DNA of 64,000 nucleotides from Hexactinellida sp. DTS-2022 (lineage: Eukaryota > Porifera > Hexactinellida). How positions within the stretch are numbered: position 1 is the first letter of the stretch; each line of letters begins with the position of its first letter. Shown piece by piece: positions 42,291 through 51,017 of the stretch. Under the pieces are notes generated by a model. It searched no databases. It was given only the letters and a program-made list of their open reading frames with translations, and was not told where the DNA came from. Location: NCBI GenBank assembly GCA_028753945.1, contig JAPNXP010000016.1:2450001-2514000 (forward strand), given 5' to 3'. The position numbers were made by a program, and so were the translations under genes.

Positions 42291-42526
42291 TAGGTCAATT
42301 ATAAAATTATAAAATATGAACCTCTATTCATGCATTAACATTAATTAAATATACGTACACTATTTCTATTATATACATATACATATATATACGCACATGT
42401 TTTTACCATTGAATGAATCCACCACAAAAATCATGTTGAATAAGAATAAACCATGCAAAAGTGGGAAGCCCATTTATATTAAAATTACCCACAATTAAAT
42501 TCCAATCAACAAATGTGTTAACTCAC

Positions 42527-42682
42527 ACGAGGCACTTTGCTATCCATTGCCTGTGATAAATGTCTCTTGGCTTCCTCTAGAAAATTTAATCTCGAGTATA
42601 GAGTTTTGTATGTAACTAATGGTTCGTTAGGTTTTTGGCTTTGGTAGAATAGAATACACGTTTTGGCAGCTTCAACATGATC
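42527..42682 (-). CDS. ZFYVE26: ZFYVE26-like exon at the high-coordinate edge of the giant intron
   Basis: Fifty-two codons (DHVEAAKTCILFYQ..., LNFLEEAKRHLSQAM), acceptor attag, donor GTGAGT, phase 0. Human ZFYVE26 has RAAMTCIRFF and LLKAKDHLKIYL in this order. The next exon in protein order is 30.4 kb away at 12,103. Confidence 0.88.
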
Positions 42683-42706
42683 CTAATTGAAAGTGCAATA
42701 AAAACA

Positions 42707-42856
42707 TTGGTGTTTGCGTAATAGCAAGTCGCATTTTGCACGAAATTTGCTTGCTAATAGGCGAACTTGCTATTAGGGGGACAGAATTAACAATAAATCT
42801 TTCCTAGGGACTGAAAATAGCTTGCTATATAATATTGTTATTGGGCGAACACCACT
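42707..42856. mobile_element. MITE, GTTTGCGTAATAGCAAG family
   Basis: Relative of 4,283-4,463, with ends ggtgtttgcgtaatagcaag and gggcgaacacca, in a ZFYVE26-like intron. Confidence 0.65.
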
Positions 42857-43074
42857 TTGCATAAAATTGGGTCAATTTACTCTAACAAATTAAGCTAGTT
42901 TATTCAATTATAACAAGGAATTACTTATATTTCGGCCAACACCTTTCTAATTGGATTTAAGGTACTACTGAAAGGTCATAAGTTAGCCCTTATAATAAAT
43001 CTTACAGATTAATAAGGTATTATGTGAATTCAAGTTCATACAAATTAACTCTGATAGAATATACCCCAACTTAC

Positions 43075-43275
43075 TTTTATGAAATTCTGAAGCTCATAAG
43101 CGATATAATACATATTTCGCTTTATGATGAAATAATCACAACACTCTTTGAATAGAATTTTCCAATATCTCAAACTTGGATCATTTGTTGTTATTTCCTT
43201 CTTCAGTTCTTCCCAAAGACTCAACTTCATGCAGGGAATCAGTACGCCTTCGCGAAATATCTCTGATGAACAGTT
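43075..43275 (-). CDS. ZFYVE26: ZFYVE26-like exon
   Basis: Sixty-seven codons, phase 0: SSEIFREGVLIPCMKL, DPSLRYWKILFKECCDYF, MYYIAYELQNFIK. Human has EVFIEGIFQPSYK, DPTLESWGKYL and YYHILYELQQFMK at these places, one of the best-conserved stretches. Acceptor ttttag, donor GTAAGT. Confidence 0.92.
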
Positions 43276-43295
43276 CTAAAAATAGAATTAATTAT

Positions 43296-43411
43296 CAGTA
43301 GACTCTCGTTAATAGGAACACGAATAAGGCGAATATCGGTTAAGGAGTACAAGGTTTAATTCCCCTATAAGTTTCAACGGTCCCCTGGTGTTCCCATTAA
43401 CGAATCTACTG
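43296..43411. mobile_element. MITE, CAGTAGACTCTCGTTAATAGG family
   Basis: Ends cagtagactctcgttaatag / cattaacgaatctactg. Relative at 45,597-45,757. Confidence 0.75.
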
Positions 43412-43458
43412 TATAGTATTTACACAGTTAGTATCAGGAAACTTTATATTTTATACTA

Positions 43459-43625
43459 CAGTTGACTCCGCTTAATAGGGCCAGTTTTGTTCCAGGTTAT
43501 TTTAACCCATTAACCGAAAATATTTTAAGCCAAACTGTCATTCAGTTCTATAAATCCTGTGAAATTTTGACCCCATTAAGCGGAGAAATCTATTAACCGG
43601 TGGCTCTAATAAGCGGAGTATACTG
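43459..43625. mobile_element. MITE, CAGTTGACTCCGCTTAATAGG family
   Basis: Long inverted ends (cagttgactccgcttaatag / ctaataagcggagtatactg), TA flanks; in the same intron as 43,296-43,411. Confidence 0.75.
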
Positions 43626-43654
43626 TAATTATGTATAATTATACTAAAACTAAC

Positions 43655-43950
43655 ATGTGACTGTAGATAGATACAAGCTCTTTTCACCATTTTATACTTA
43701 ACCAGGAATTCTAGCATTTGCTTATGAGTTCCATAGCTCTTCAGATAATACTGTACTTCCTCAAACTGTTGTTGGTTCATATGTGTATTTCCAGCTGGCT
43801 TATTGTCCGCTTCTATAATAGTGTTAAGAGACTGGATATTGTCCTTTCTGATGGAAAGTAGAATCTCATCAGAGTTCCACATAGAGAAGATGGAACTCTC
43901 GATTTGCTCGACTATCTGGCTAACCAGCGCCTGGTGTTGTTGCGACGGCA
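43655..43950 (-). CDS. ZFYVE26: ZFYVE26-like exon
   Basis: 296 nt, enters in phase 1, leaves in phase 0 (donor GTTAGT). It encodes QIVEQIESSIFSMW, LLSIRKDNIQSLNTIIEADN, QFEEVQYYLKSYGTHKQMLE and KMVKRACIYLQSH, matching the human EVVEYLEST..., YYQECLFYLHNYST and HSCLREALLHLL segments. Confidence 0.88.
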
Positions 43951-44038
43951 CTAGAAATGTATTCGTATTATTAATTGTAAACAACAACAAATGTTTGTTA
44001 TAAATACTACTATACCAGGGGACTTATTTACTAAATTA

Positions 44039-44214
44039 CAGTAGAACCTTGTTAGTACGAATATCAAGGGACGTTAAATTGTGTACTCATCTGAATTTCG
44101 TAATTTAACCAGTGTTATTTGTATTGAAAAAGCTTTGAAGGGGACTGAAATAGTGTACTTATTAACCGGAAATTCGTATTAACCGTACTAGTATTAATTA
44201 ACTAGAGTCTACTA
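44039..44214. mobile_element. pogo/Tigger-like MITE
   Basis: Left end cagtagaaccttgttagtac, interior cgtattaaccgtac, decayed right end (agagtctactata). Confidence 0.65.
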
Positions 44215-44343
44215 TAGTTGTTACTTAGTTAAAGTTAAGTTAGTATAGTAAATAAGGACCTAGGTATTTCAAACAAAATTTTACGGATTATTAGGAGTAT
44301 ATTTTTCATTATTAAAACTATTCCTACATTCCTACTACCCTAC

Positions 44344-44656
44344 CTTGTTGCTGGGGTGTGCTCCCTATAGGTTGCAGACAATGCTTCATCTTGTCTCTCG
44401 CCGCGTCATAGCGGCCGTCCTTCAGACAGGAGAGCCCCCAGGACACCCACACACTGTGTGTATCCAGCATACACTTAGTGCTAATGTCTAGTGCCAGGTT
44501 CCAATAACTGTAGCGGATAAGGGAGTCCCTGAGGTATCTGGTCTCTTCTGTGGAGGAGAGCTGGGGGAGCGAGGGGATGGGGATCTCGCTGTCTTGTATA
44601 GAGATTATAGACTGGATTAAGTTGATACGCTCAAGGAACAGATCACACTTATTTAC
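44344..44656 (-). CDS. ZFYVE26: ZFYVE26-like exon, GC-rich
   Basis: 313 nt, phase 0 in and phase 1 out (donor GTAGGG). It encodes LIRYSYWNLALDISTKCMLD, then VWVSWGLSCLKDGRYDAARDKM, matching human VEVSTKTGLDTTGAWHAWGM and ACLKAGNLTAAREKF. It is much richer in G+C than the surrounding DNA and than the other exons. Confidence 0.92.
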
Positions 44657-44776
44657 CTATAAGTAATAATAATAATAACATGGCCCACTTATATATGGGC
44701 CAAAGCGTTATCAATATAAAACCCGACTTCGAAAAGTTGATTTTTGTGTAAAGAGATATGAATTAAAATTTACAGT

Positions 44777-44928
44777 CCTTCTGATAACAATATATATTGC
44801 TCTATTATAAATTATTTTCAGTCCCCAAGCGAGCATTTAATGTTAATTATGTTCCACTAATAGCAAGTTCGCCATAAGCAAGCAAAATTTCGTGCAAAAT
44901 GCGACTTCCTATTACGCGAACACCACTG
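44777..44928. mobile_element. MITE, GTGGTGTTCGCGTAATAG family
   Basis: Right end attacgcgaacaccactg; interior inverse of 4,283-4,463. Confidence 0.6.
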
Positions 44929-44933
44929 TAATC

Positions 44934-45082
44934 TTATATATTAAACCACAAAGATTTTGTTTGTTTGTTTGTTTGTTTGTTCGGAATTGATTGAGGAACT
45001 GGTAAGAGCTACAAACTTGAAATTTAGCAGGGGGATAGGGAATACTGTATCTAGCAACAAGTTCTAATATCTAAGAAAAATA
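44934..45082 (+). mobile_element. Helitron-like 5' fragment beside an exon
   Basis: Starts TCTTATATATTAAACCACAA with a (TTTG)n run and the family block to 'ctaagaaaaatat', then breaks off 16 bp from the exon at 45,099. Confidence 0.55.
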
Positions 45083-45098
45083 TAAACAAACAACTCGC

Positions 45099-45576
45099 CC
45101 ACTCAGTCGACTCTGTCATAGAAGCTAACAGCTTAGACTTGTTGAGTAGTTTCTTCATCATATCCACTACATAGAGACAGTCTACTTCTGTAGAGTCAAA
45201 TACCTCTCTTAACTTCTCCGAAAGCTTAACAGCCAGGTCTAATAGGAATTTGGAAACTTTATCGTGATTAGAGTGCAGCATAGCAATGTTAATGCAGAGA
45301 TCTGGGTTAGGAGCTTGCTCGAAATAGAAATCCGATCTAAGTTTCGTGTTTTTCTCGCGGTTATTCTTGTTTAATTCCCAAAAATAAGATTGTCTCGGTT
45401 TGAAAAGCGAATCTGGGTTTTCTCGCTCAATAAATGAGGAACTTAGACTGCTGGCCTTTTTGTGGCCTTTCATTTTGAGTCCCGAATCTTGTGTTTCAGT
45501 TGTAGACTTTGAATAGAAAGTTTTATTACAAGAATCACAGACCCGAACCAACCCTTGATATCCGTCTACATGATAC
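45099..45576 (-). CDS. ZFYVE26: ZFYVE26-like exon: end of the FYVE finger and linker
   Basis: 478 nt; the first base completes a split Lys codon, and the exon leaves in phase 0. It encodes YHVDGYQGLVRVCDSCNKTF, giving the RVC motif and last zinc cysteines of the FYVE finger, then a Ser-rich linker, LRSDFYFEQAPNPDLCINIA and VVDMMKKLLNKSKLL (human SEFYYEQAPSASLCIAI, DIMKQLLFSAKM). In frame, the only phase-compatible 5' splice site is GCGAGT, a GC-AG intron. Confidence 0.9.
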
Positions 45577-45596
45577 CTAACGGAGAAATAATAGTA

Positions 45597-45757
45597 CAGT
45601 AGACTCTCGTTAAGGGACTATCGAAATATGTTCGTATTATCCGAATTTGGATTAACTGGTGTCACTTGCATGCATTTGTATAGGCTAGGGGAATTATACC
45701 TTGTACTCCTTAACAGATATTTCCCTTATCCGTGTTCCTATTAACGAGAATCTACTG
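45597..45757. mobile_element. MITE, CAGTAGACTCTCGTTAAG family
   Basis: Ends cagtagactctcgttaagg / attaacgagaatctactg, in the intron that splits the FYVE finger. Confidence 0.75.
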
Positions 45758-45936
45758 TAAATACGAATTACGTTCATCGGCCAATAGTTTTCCAAGTGTA
45801 ATTTTCAGACACTGGTAAGGACATTTTAAAAATCATAAATTAACCTTTGTGAATCTGGGTTTAATATTGAATAAGTGTTTGTTAATATATAAGTAAGCCT
45901 TTTGAATAAATATATTAATTTGAGTTATTAACATAC

Positions 45937-46144
45937 TTGTGTGGAGAACATTCTCTGCAAACAACTCTCCCACATTTCCTGCAATGGTGTTTCCTGTTAA
46001 TAATCCCAAAGCAGATGTTCCTACATATCTGACACCTCTCTACGTCATTGTCCGGCGTCCACTCAGCCCGTTTTGACACCTTTATTCCCTGTACAGCTTC
46101 CGGCTTAACCAGAATCTGTCCCACCTCCAACACACTCTCTTGCA
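45937..46144 (-). CDS. ZFYVE26: ZFYVE26-like exon: FYVE zinc finger
   Basis: 208 nt, acceptor ccttag, donor GTATGT. It encodes the FYVE core with all PI3P-binding signatures: WTPD (WxxD), CQIC, RKHHCRKCGR (R+HHCR) and CREC; RVC follows in the next exon. Human ZFYVE26 has the same order with NRRHHCRRCGR. This targets the protein to PI3P-rich endosomal and lysosomal membranes. Confidence 0.94.
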
Positions 46145-46189
46145 CTAAGGATAGATATATAGATAGTCATTATATTGTAACTGTTTATA

Positions 46190-46346
46190 CAGTAGAACTC
46201 GCTTATAACGTACACCCCCTAAGGAATGGGAATAGTACGTACTAACCGAGTTTACCCTATATAGAAATACATACTGCTTTATAGATTTTGCTAAAAATTA
46301 CTAGTAACTACTAACTCTGGTAAGTTAATTAAACCGAGTTCTATTG
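46190..46346. mobile_element. pogo-like MITE (CAGTAGAACTCGCTTATAACG)
   Basis: Ends cagtagaactcgcttataac / aattaaaccgagttctattg with TA flanks. Confidence 0.6.
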
Positions 46347-46848
46347 TATTATAACTGTAAACTTATATGTTCGTTGTCACGAAGTATAATATACAACTAA
46401 ATATTCAAATATAACTAGAATATTTTAAGTATGCTTTGTAATATAGCAATTTTAACGAGTCTACTGTAGCTATAGTATTATAAAATTATTTATCCTAGTA
46501 TAAATTGTTCTAGTATAGTCAATTCATCTTATATTACACTATAGTCATTATATTGCAACCAAATGCTTTCAATATAATCTCAATACACAGCCTTATTCAA
46601 ATAATATTTAGTGTATAATAGTATTGTAGCTTGTTTGTGTGAATTTGTTTATAATATATTGATATTTCCAGCTGGTAAGGAAGGTAATTTATTGATTTAT
46701 ATTTTGATTTTGATTTTGAGGAAAAAAACTTATTATTTTCCATATTTTCTCAATAGAGAAACCAATTTTATTCCTATATAAACTTCTACATTTATAAATT
46801 CGATGGAGTAGTTGATTTTTCGTAGTTCAAATTATAAAATTTACTCAC

Positions 46849-46966
46849 ACAAGTCACTATATTTACTTGTCTCATAATATGATAAATCAGTTATAAACTG
46901 AAACTCAAATATCGATAAAGCACCGATCGTCTCTAGAAGGCGAATGCAAAGAAAGTTCCAAAATCT
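46849..46966 (-). CDS. ZFYVE26: ZFYVE26-like exon upstream of the FYVE exon
   Basis: 118 nt from acceptor cgttag to donor GTGAGT. It encodes RFWNFLCIRLLETIGALSIF and FQFITDLSYYETSKYSDL, leaving in the phase (1) that the FYVE exon needs. I do not recognise the exact human counterpart; the assignment rests on phase, splice sites and position. A further 57-nt candidate exon (47,354-47,410, VGITVCSHLYFGFYNAF) with good splice signals and phase 0 lies upstream but is uncertain. Confidence 0.65.
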
Positions 46967-47074
46967 CTAACGGCTAATTATAAATGAATAATGCTTCACA
47001 AATTATGCAAGTTCCTTTCCAAAGAAATAAATGATGGCAAGTAACATTATTATATGAGATACTATCAAGATAAT

Positions 47075-47103
47075 AATAACAACAACAACAACAACAACAA
47101 CAA
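47075..47103 (+). repeat. (AAC)n microsatellite
   Basis: About nine AAC/AAT triplets in non-coding DNA. Confidence 0.9.
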
Positions 47104-47492
47104 ATTGCACTTCACAATATTGGTTGATGGTTTTCTGGAATAATATTACATTGAAGATCTAATAGCCTCATAAACCATCAAAGCAGATACATTCAAATGA
47201 ATCGATCTTTTTATGATATTAATAAATAATAAATGATAACTCTTCAAGAATATTTCTCGTCTTTTTCACTTCTCGCATGGAAAACGCACTTTATTCGTTC
47301 AAGAAAACGTTAGAAGATTAAATGGAACAGTCGTGTTGAGTAGAAAACCTCACAAAAGCATTATAAAAGCCAAAATAGAGATGGGAACAAACCGTTATAC
47401 CTACATGCCTCTAGAGATGACGGTGTAAACAAATGCAAATTATAATCGAATCAATAAATTGAATAATATACTGAAATTCCAAATAATTACTA

Positions 47493-47607
47493 TATATCGG
47501 CCAACACCTTTTCTAAAATATAATTTTCAGACTTCAATATTCACCTTTGTGAAGCGGGGTTTTTATATTGAATAGGTATTGGCCGATATATAAGTAAGCC
47601 CTAATTC
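47493..47607. mobile_element. Dispersed element with ttggccgatatataagta ends
   Basis: The ends tatatatcggccaacacctttt and aggtattggccgatatataa are inverted. The interior 'cacctttgtgaagcggggttt' recurs at ~15,078, 36,232-36,330, 44,712 and 45,780-45,890, partly in the opposite orientation. Confidence 0.6.
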
Positions 47608-47624
47608 CAATATAATAGTACGTA

Positions 47625-47781
47625 CAGTGGACTCCCATTATAACGAAATAACTGCTTATAACGAAATGATATTTTCCCCCTGAGCACCAAATGCATTAAT
47701 TATTATCCGCTTATAACGAATATCCGGATATAACGAATGAATTTAAAGTCCCAAGCATTTCGTTATAACGATAGTTGACTG
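47625..47781. mobile_element. MITE, CAGTGGACTCCCATTATAACG family
   Basis: Close relative of 33,806-33,980 with TA flanks. Confidence 0.75.
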
Positions 47782-47883
47782 TATTACAAACTATTTTATT
47801 CAAGTTTATAATCCATAAATATCGCTTTCCAATAGAAACACATCTCAACTGATTATAGGATTCAATCAACCAATTATACGATA

Positions 47884-48028
47884 CACAGTTCTCTCTAATA
47901 GTCCACCAGTGGGAAATTGGCCCAAAGTGGACTATTAGAGAATATGGACTATTCCAGATATATAAATAGTTGATTTGGACAAGTAAATAAGTGGACTATT
48001 ATAAAAGTTTACTATTAGAGAGAACAGA
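47884..48028. mobile_element. MITE in the NXF promoter
   Basis: Inverted ends acagttctctctaatagtcc / agtttactattagagagaac, with further copies of gtggactatta inside. It ends only 70 bp before the NXF ATG, so it must supply part of the promoter or 5' UTR. Confidence 0.7.
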
Positions 48029-48097
48029 CTAGTATAATTGGTTGATCGCATCGTATAATTTGCAATAACTCCTTAGCTTACTTACAAACAAACAAAC

Positions 48098-50245
48098 ATG
48101 TCGTATCACCATGACGATAGAGGAGACAGAGACAAAGACAGAGACAATAGAGACAGGGGATTATATAGCAACACCAGGGGCAGTAGAGGGCGTTCCTCCT
48201 ATCACGACTGGGATCGTGACGGGGGTCACTCAGGTCAAGGGGGTCACTCAGGTCAAGGGAGTCACGGGAATCAAGGGGGTCACGGGGGCCACGGAGGAGG
48301 AGATCGGTCCTCTGAGAGGGGGTACAGGGGCCGGGGGCGGGGCAGGGGGGACCTAAGAGAGAATTTAGGTTCCAGAAGAGGCGGCGGCGGTGGGGGTGGG
48401 GGAGATTTCGAGGATAGAGGGTCGAGACGAAGTCGCGGCCCTAGAATGAGGAGGCGAGGAGGTAGCTTTAGGTCAAGTGGCAGCGATTTGAGACGGTCGA
48501 GGAGCCGTAGTAGGAGCAAGTCCCCTAGTATGGGGGGGCAGTGGTATAAGGTAACTGTTCACGAGGGAACTAAACATGAGAAAGATTGGCTATTCAGTCA
48601 GCTGAGCTCTTCGACTGGAATTGATTTCGAACCGGTATCATACCATGTGTTAGGTGACAAAGTTCTATTCTATATTCAAGATTCGGAATTAGCACAGGCG
48701 CTGAAAAGAGTTTCTATTCCTACAAACTCAGGGAAACTCTGGTTAAAGGTTTGGGAATCTGAGGCACCAAGGTCAAGGGACCAATCTTCTCACGGCGGGA
48801 ACCAACAGAACCAGTATAATAACCCGGGCAGCTCACTGGGATCAATGGAAGTAGATTCAACTGAGGTTGTACAAGATATCCTCTTTGCTTGTTACGATAC
48901 TTACAATAAAACTCTAAATATGGAGAATATTTCTCGAAACGAAACAGCGAAACAACATAATTTACGTGTCTTCTTTAATGATTCTGTGTTAGTGAACACA
49001 ATGTTGAATTTGATCGGTAGCAAATGCCCTGATTTAACTGGTCTCAATATTAGCGGTAACTGCATACAGAATTTGAATCATTTGGTAGAATTGCCAAGCC
49101 GAGCTCCTGAACTGAGAGAATTGAATCTAAGCAATAACCGAATTACTAATGTGCAGGAACTTGATAAGTTGAAAGGGTTGTATCAGTTGAAAGCCCTTTC
49201 TTTTAGTGAGAATCCTTGTTGCAAACGCTATAAAGACATGAACGATTATAGGAGAGACATTCGTGCTATTTTCCCTCAGTTGATGCTCCTGGATAACGAA
49301 CAGCTGTCAGAGCCTATTATACTCGGAACTGGAACTATCTGTGGTTCCATTCCTACTTCGAAATCTAGCTTTCTCGGGCCGGACAATACAAGCAAAATAG
49401 TGCTAGCTTTTATTGAGAATTATTATAAAGTGTTCGATTCTGGAAAACGAGACGATTTAATCATGGGTTACGATTCCAACTCTTTCTTTTCAATCTCGGT
49501 TAACACAGATTCTACTGTTAGACGAGGCCCTGGATTAACAGAATATACGAAATATTCAAGAAACTTGGTTCGCTGCAAAGACTCAAACAAACGTAGATCT
49601 CTTTTGCTTTCTGGCAGAATCGATATTGTACACCAATTAAGACAACTCCCGCAAACACAACATAATCCAGATTCATTTATTGTTGACGTTATGTGTGCCT
49701 CTCAAAACTCAATCGTGTTTAATGTGTGGGGAGTTTTCTATGAGAATTCGGCCGAACAGAATCGAGGCATTATGCGTGGGTTCTCTCGTACATTCCATAT
49801 TGCCATTAACGGAGATAGCATTCTCATTAAAAACGACCAACTAACTCTCCACCAGGCAACAGACGCAACCAACAACGCACCAATGCGATTACTACTCAGA
49901 GACAATGATACTCCTAACACTATATTAACTCAAACGCTACCTACTTTAGCACCTCCACCGGTTATCCCAACATTAACCTATCCCATACCAACACCTTCTA
50001 ACTTCGGAATAACACACACTCTCCCACAAACAGACATACACACACCTATATTAGACCCTCATGGCATTAAGAGCGCGCTAAATCCACAGGAACAGCTTAT
50101 ACAAAGACTGAGTCAGGACACCCGATTGAAGCCAGGTTGGGCTCAGAGCTGCCTCGAACAGAATGAGTGGGATTATGAAAATGCTCTTGAAGCTTTTAGG
50201 ATTCTACAACAGCAGAACAATATACCTCCAGACGCTATTAATTAA
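48098..50245 (+). CDS. NXF1: Nuclear RNA export factor (NXF1/TAP)
   Basis: A 715-residue intronless gene, the receptor that carries spliced mRNA through nuclear pores with NXT1. Residues 1-145 are RGG/RS- and Gly/His-rich (adaptor and RNA binding). 147-222 are the Tap RNA-binding RRM-like fold (QWYKVTVHEGTKHEKDWLF). ~265-385 are leucine-rich repeats (LTGLNISGNCIQ, LRELNLSNNRI, LSFSENPCC). ~420-590 are the NTF2-like domain (IVLAFIENYYKVFDSGKRDD, FVVDVM-type core, FSRTF). A Pro-rich linker follows, and ~655-711 are the TAP-C UBA-like domain with the FG-nucleoporin surface (RLKPGWAQSCLEQNEWDYEN). The first 450 bp are GC-rich, unlike everything around. The closest family member is NXF1, but NXF2-type cannot be excluded. 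Confidence 0.95.
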   Translation: MSYHHDDRGDRDKDRDNRDRGLYSNTRGSRGRSSYHDWDRDGGHSGQGGHSGQGSHGNQGGHGGHGGGDRSSERGYRGRGRGRGDLRENLGSRRGGGGGGGGDFEDRGSRRSRGPRMRRRGGSFRSSGSDLRRSRSRSRSKSPSMGGQWYKVTVHEGTKHEKDWLFSQLSSSTGIDFEPVSYHVLGDKVLFYIQDSELAQALKRVSIPTNSGKLWLKVWESEAPRSRDQSSHGGNQQNQYNNPGSSLGSMEVDSTEVVQDILFACYDTYNKTLNMENISRNETAKQHNLRVFFNDSVLVNTMLNLIGSKCPDLTGLNISGNCIQNLNHLVELPSRAPELRELNLSNNRITNVQELDKLKGLYQLKALSFSENPCCKRYKDMNDYRRDIRAIFPQLMLLDNEQLSEPIILGTGTICGSIPTSKSSFLGPDNTSKIVLAFIENYYKVFDSGKRDDLIMGYDSNSFFSISVNTDSTVRRGPGLTEYTKYSRNLVRCKDSNKRRSLLLSGRIDIVHQLRQLPQTQHNPDSFIVDVMCASQNSIVFNVWGVFYENSAEQNRGIMRGFSRTFHIAINGDSILIKNDQLTLHQATDATNNAPMRLLLRDNDTPNTILTQTLPTLAPPPVIPTLTYPIPTPSNFGITHTLPQTDIHTPILDPHGIKSALNPQEQLIQRLSQDTRLKPGWAQSCLEQNEWDYENALEAFRILQQQNNIPPDAIN

Positions 50246-50486
50246 AGATTTGTTGTTTTGTTGTTGTTTACTGTGTGTAGTTATCTTATGTTTAGTTTTC
50301 TTATTAGGATGGAAATTTGAAAGACTCATTGTATGCTCCCATATTAGTTAATTAATTAAGATTAAAGTTATTAATAATATCTAAATATTAATTATAGCAG
50401 AAATTATTACATCAAATTCAATCGGTTGGGTACAGTTTACCTAGGAATGCGGACCAATTTAAACCTGATATTCCAATATGAAATTA

Positions 50487-50581
50487 CAGCAACATCCTTT
50501 AATTCGAACTCTCACGGGAAAATAAAAATGGTCGAATCAGCGAAAGTTCAAATTAAATGGATGTTAAGAGATTGTTGACTG
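50487..50581. mobile_element. MITE (CAGCAACATCCTTTAATTCG)
   Basis: Ends cagcaacatcctttaattcg / tggatgttaagagattgttgactg. Also present at 58,114-58,183 in the duplicate, so it predates the duplication. Confidence 0.6.
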
Positions 50582-50637
50582 TAATTATAATTTGAATATT
50601 CTCAACGGACTTCTACTAAATAAATGTTAACAATTTA

Positions 50638-50901
50638 TGGTCCTGACACGGAAATTTTGGTCCCCTTGGAAATTTGGTCCTTCTGTGGAAAATTGGTTCC
50701 TATGAGGTTTAGGTTTATTTAGTTACTCAATAATTAATTAAAATCAACTTAGTGGAAGATGAGATTTGGGAGACTCAAGATCTGATGCAAGACGTGTACC
50801 AGTACCTGAAAAGGCCTGTCACTGGAAAATTGATCTCCGGAAAAATTGGTCCACGGGGGAAATTGGTCCACAGGACCATTTTTTCCAGTGACAGTCCAAT
50901 G
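50638..50901. mobile_element. MITE with GGTCCTGACACGGAAA ends
   Basis: Inverted ends ggtcctgacacggaaatttt / attttttccagtgacagtcc, an inner perfect hairpin ctgtcactggaaaa...ttttccagtgacag at 50,817-50,897, and repeated gaaatttggtcc units. It is absent from the duplicate near 58,235. Confidence 0.75.
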
Positions 50902-51017
50902 GCCATATTGCTCATCCCTCTGTTGTCCAAGTTCATATGTCATTAATATACAACCATTTTAATGAGAATCAATGTATGGATATACTATATAATTTGCATT
51001 TGAGTATCTATATTAGT

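Larger units (their letters stand above)
12104..42526. other. 30.4-kb ZFYVE26-like intron filled with small membrane-protein genes
   Basis: It is bounded by the donor GTGAGT at 42,526-42,521 and an acceptor tttttag at 12,110-12,104 (read on the minus strand). Both flanking exons are phase 0 and adjacent in the human protein. Inside I count 24 intact intronless small genes on both strands and one truncated copy, at roughly one per 1.2 kb, separated by MITEs. Confidence 0.82.
7964..46966 (-). other. ZFYVE26: ZFYVE26 (spastizin)-like gene, C-terminal third, 11 exons
   Basis: Eleven exons join with matching phases into about 790 residues. They align in order with the region of animal ZFYVE26 from just before the FYVE finger to the C terminus. 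Exons (high to low): 46,966-46,849; 46,144-45,937; 45,576-45,099; 44,656-44,344; 43,950-43,655; 43,275-43,075; 42,682-42,527; 12,103-11,903; 11,282-11,238; 8,739-8,560; 8,131-7,964. Spastizin binds PI3P on endosomes/lysosomes and works with spatacsin and AP-5 in lysosome reformation. Most introns are 270-860 bp, but 12,104-42,526 is 30.4 kb and 8,740-11,237 is 2.5 kb, and both contain other genes. The ~1,800 N-terminal residues expected from the human protein are not visible in the window. Confidence 0.85.
50244..51017 (+). repeat. Segmental duplication, copy A (NXF 3' flank to next gene start)
   Basis: From the NXF stop onward the sequence is repeated at 57,850-58,366: 'ttgtttactgtgtgtagtta', 'gaaagactcattg.atgctcc' and 'aatcggttgggtacagt' are shared in order, up to the start of the paralogous NHL genes. 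Confidence 0.8.

Noticed and set aside
43803..44003. 66-codon + strand ORF
   Set aside because: Antisense of the ZFYVE26-like exon at 43,655-43,950.
48111..48519. Long open frames on both strands over the NXF start
   Set aside because: Shadow frames of the GC-rich RGG segment; only the NXF frame continues through known domains.
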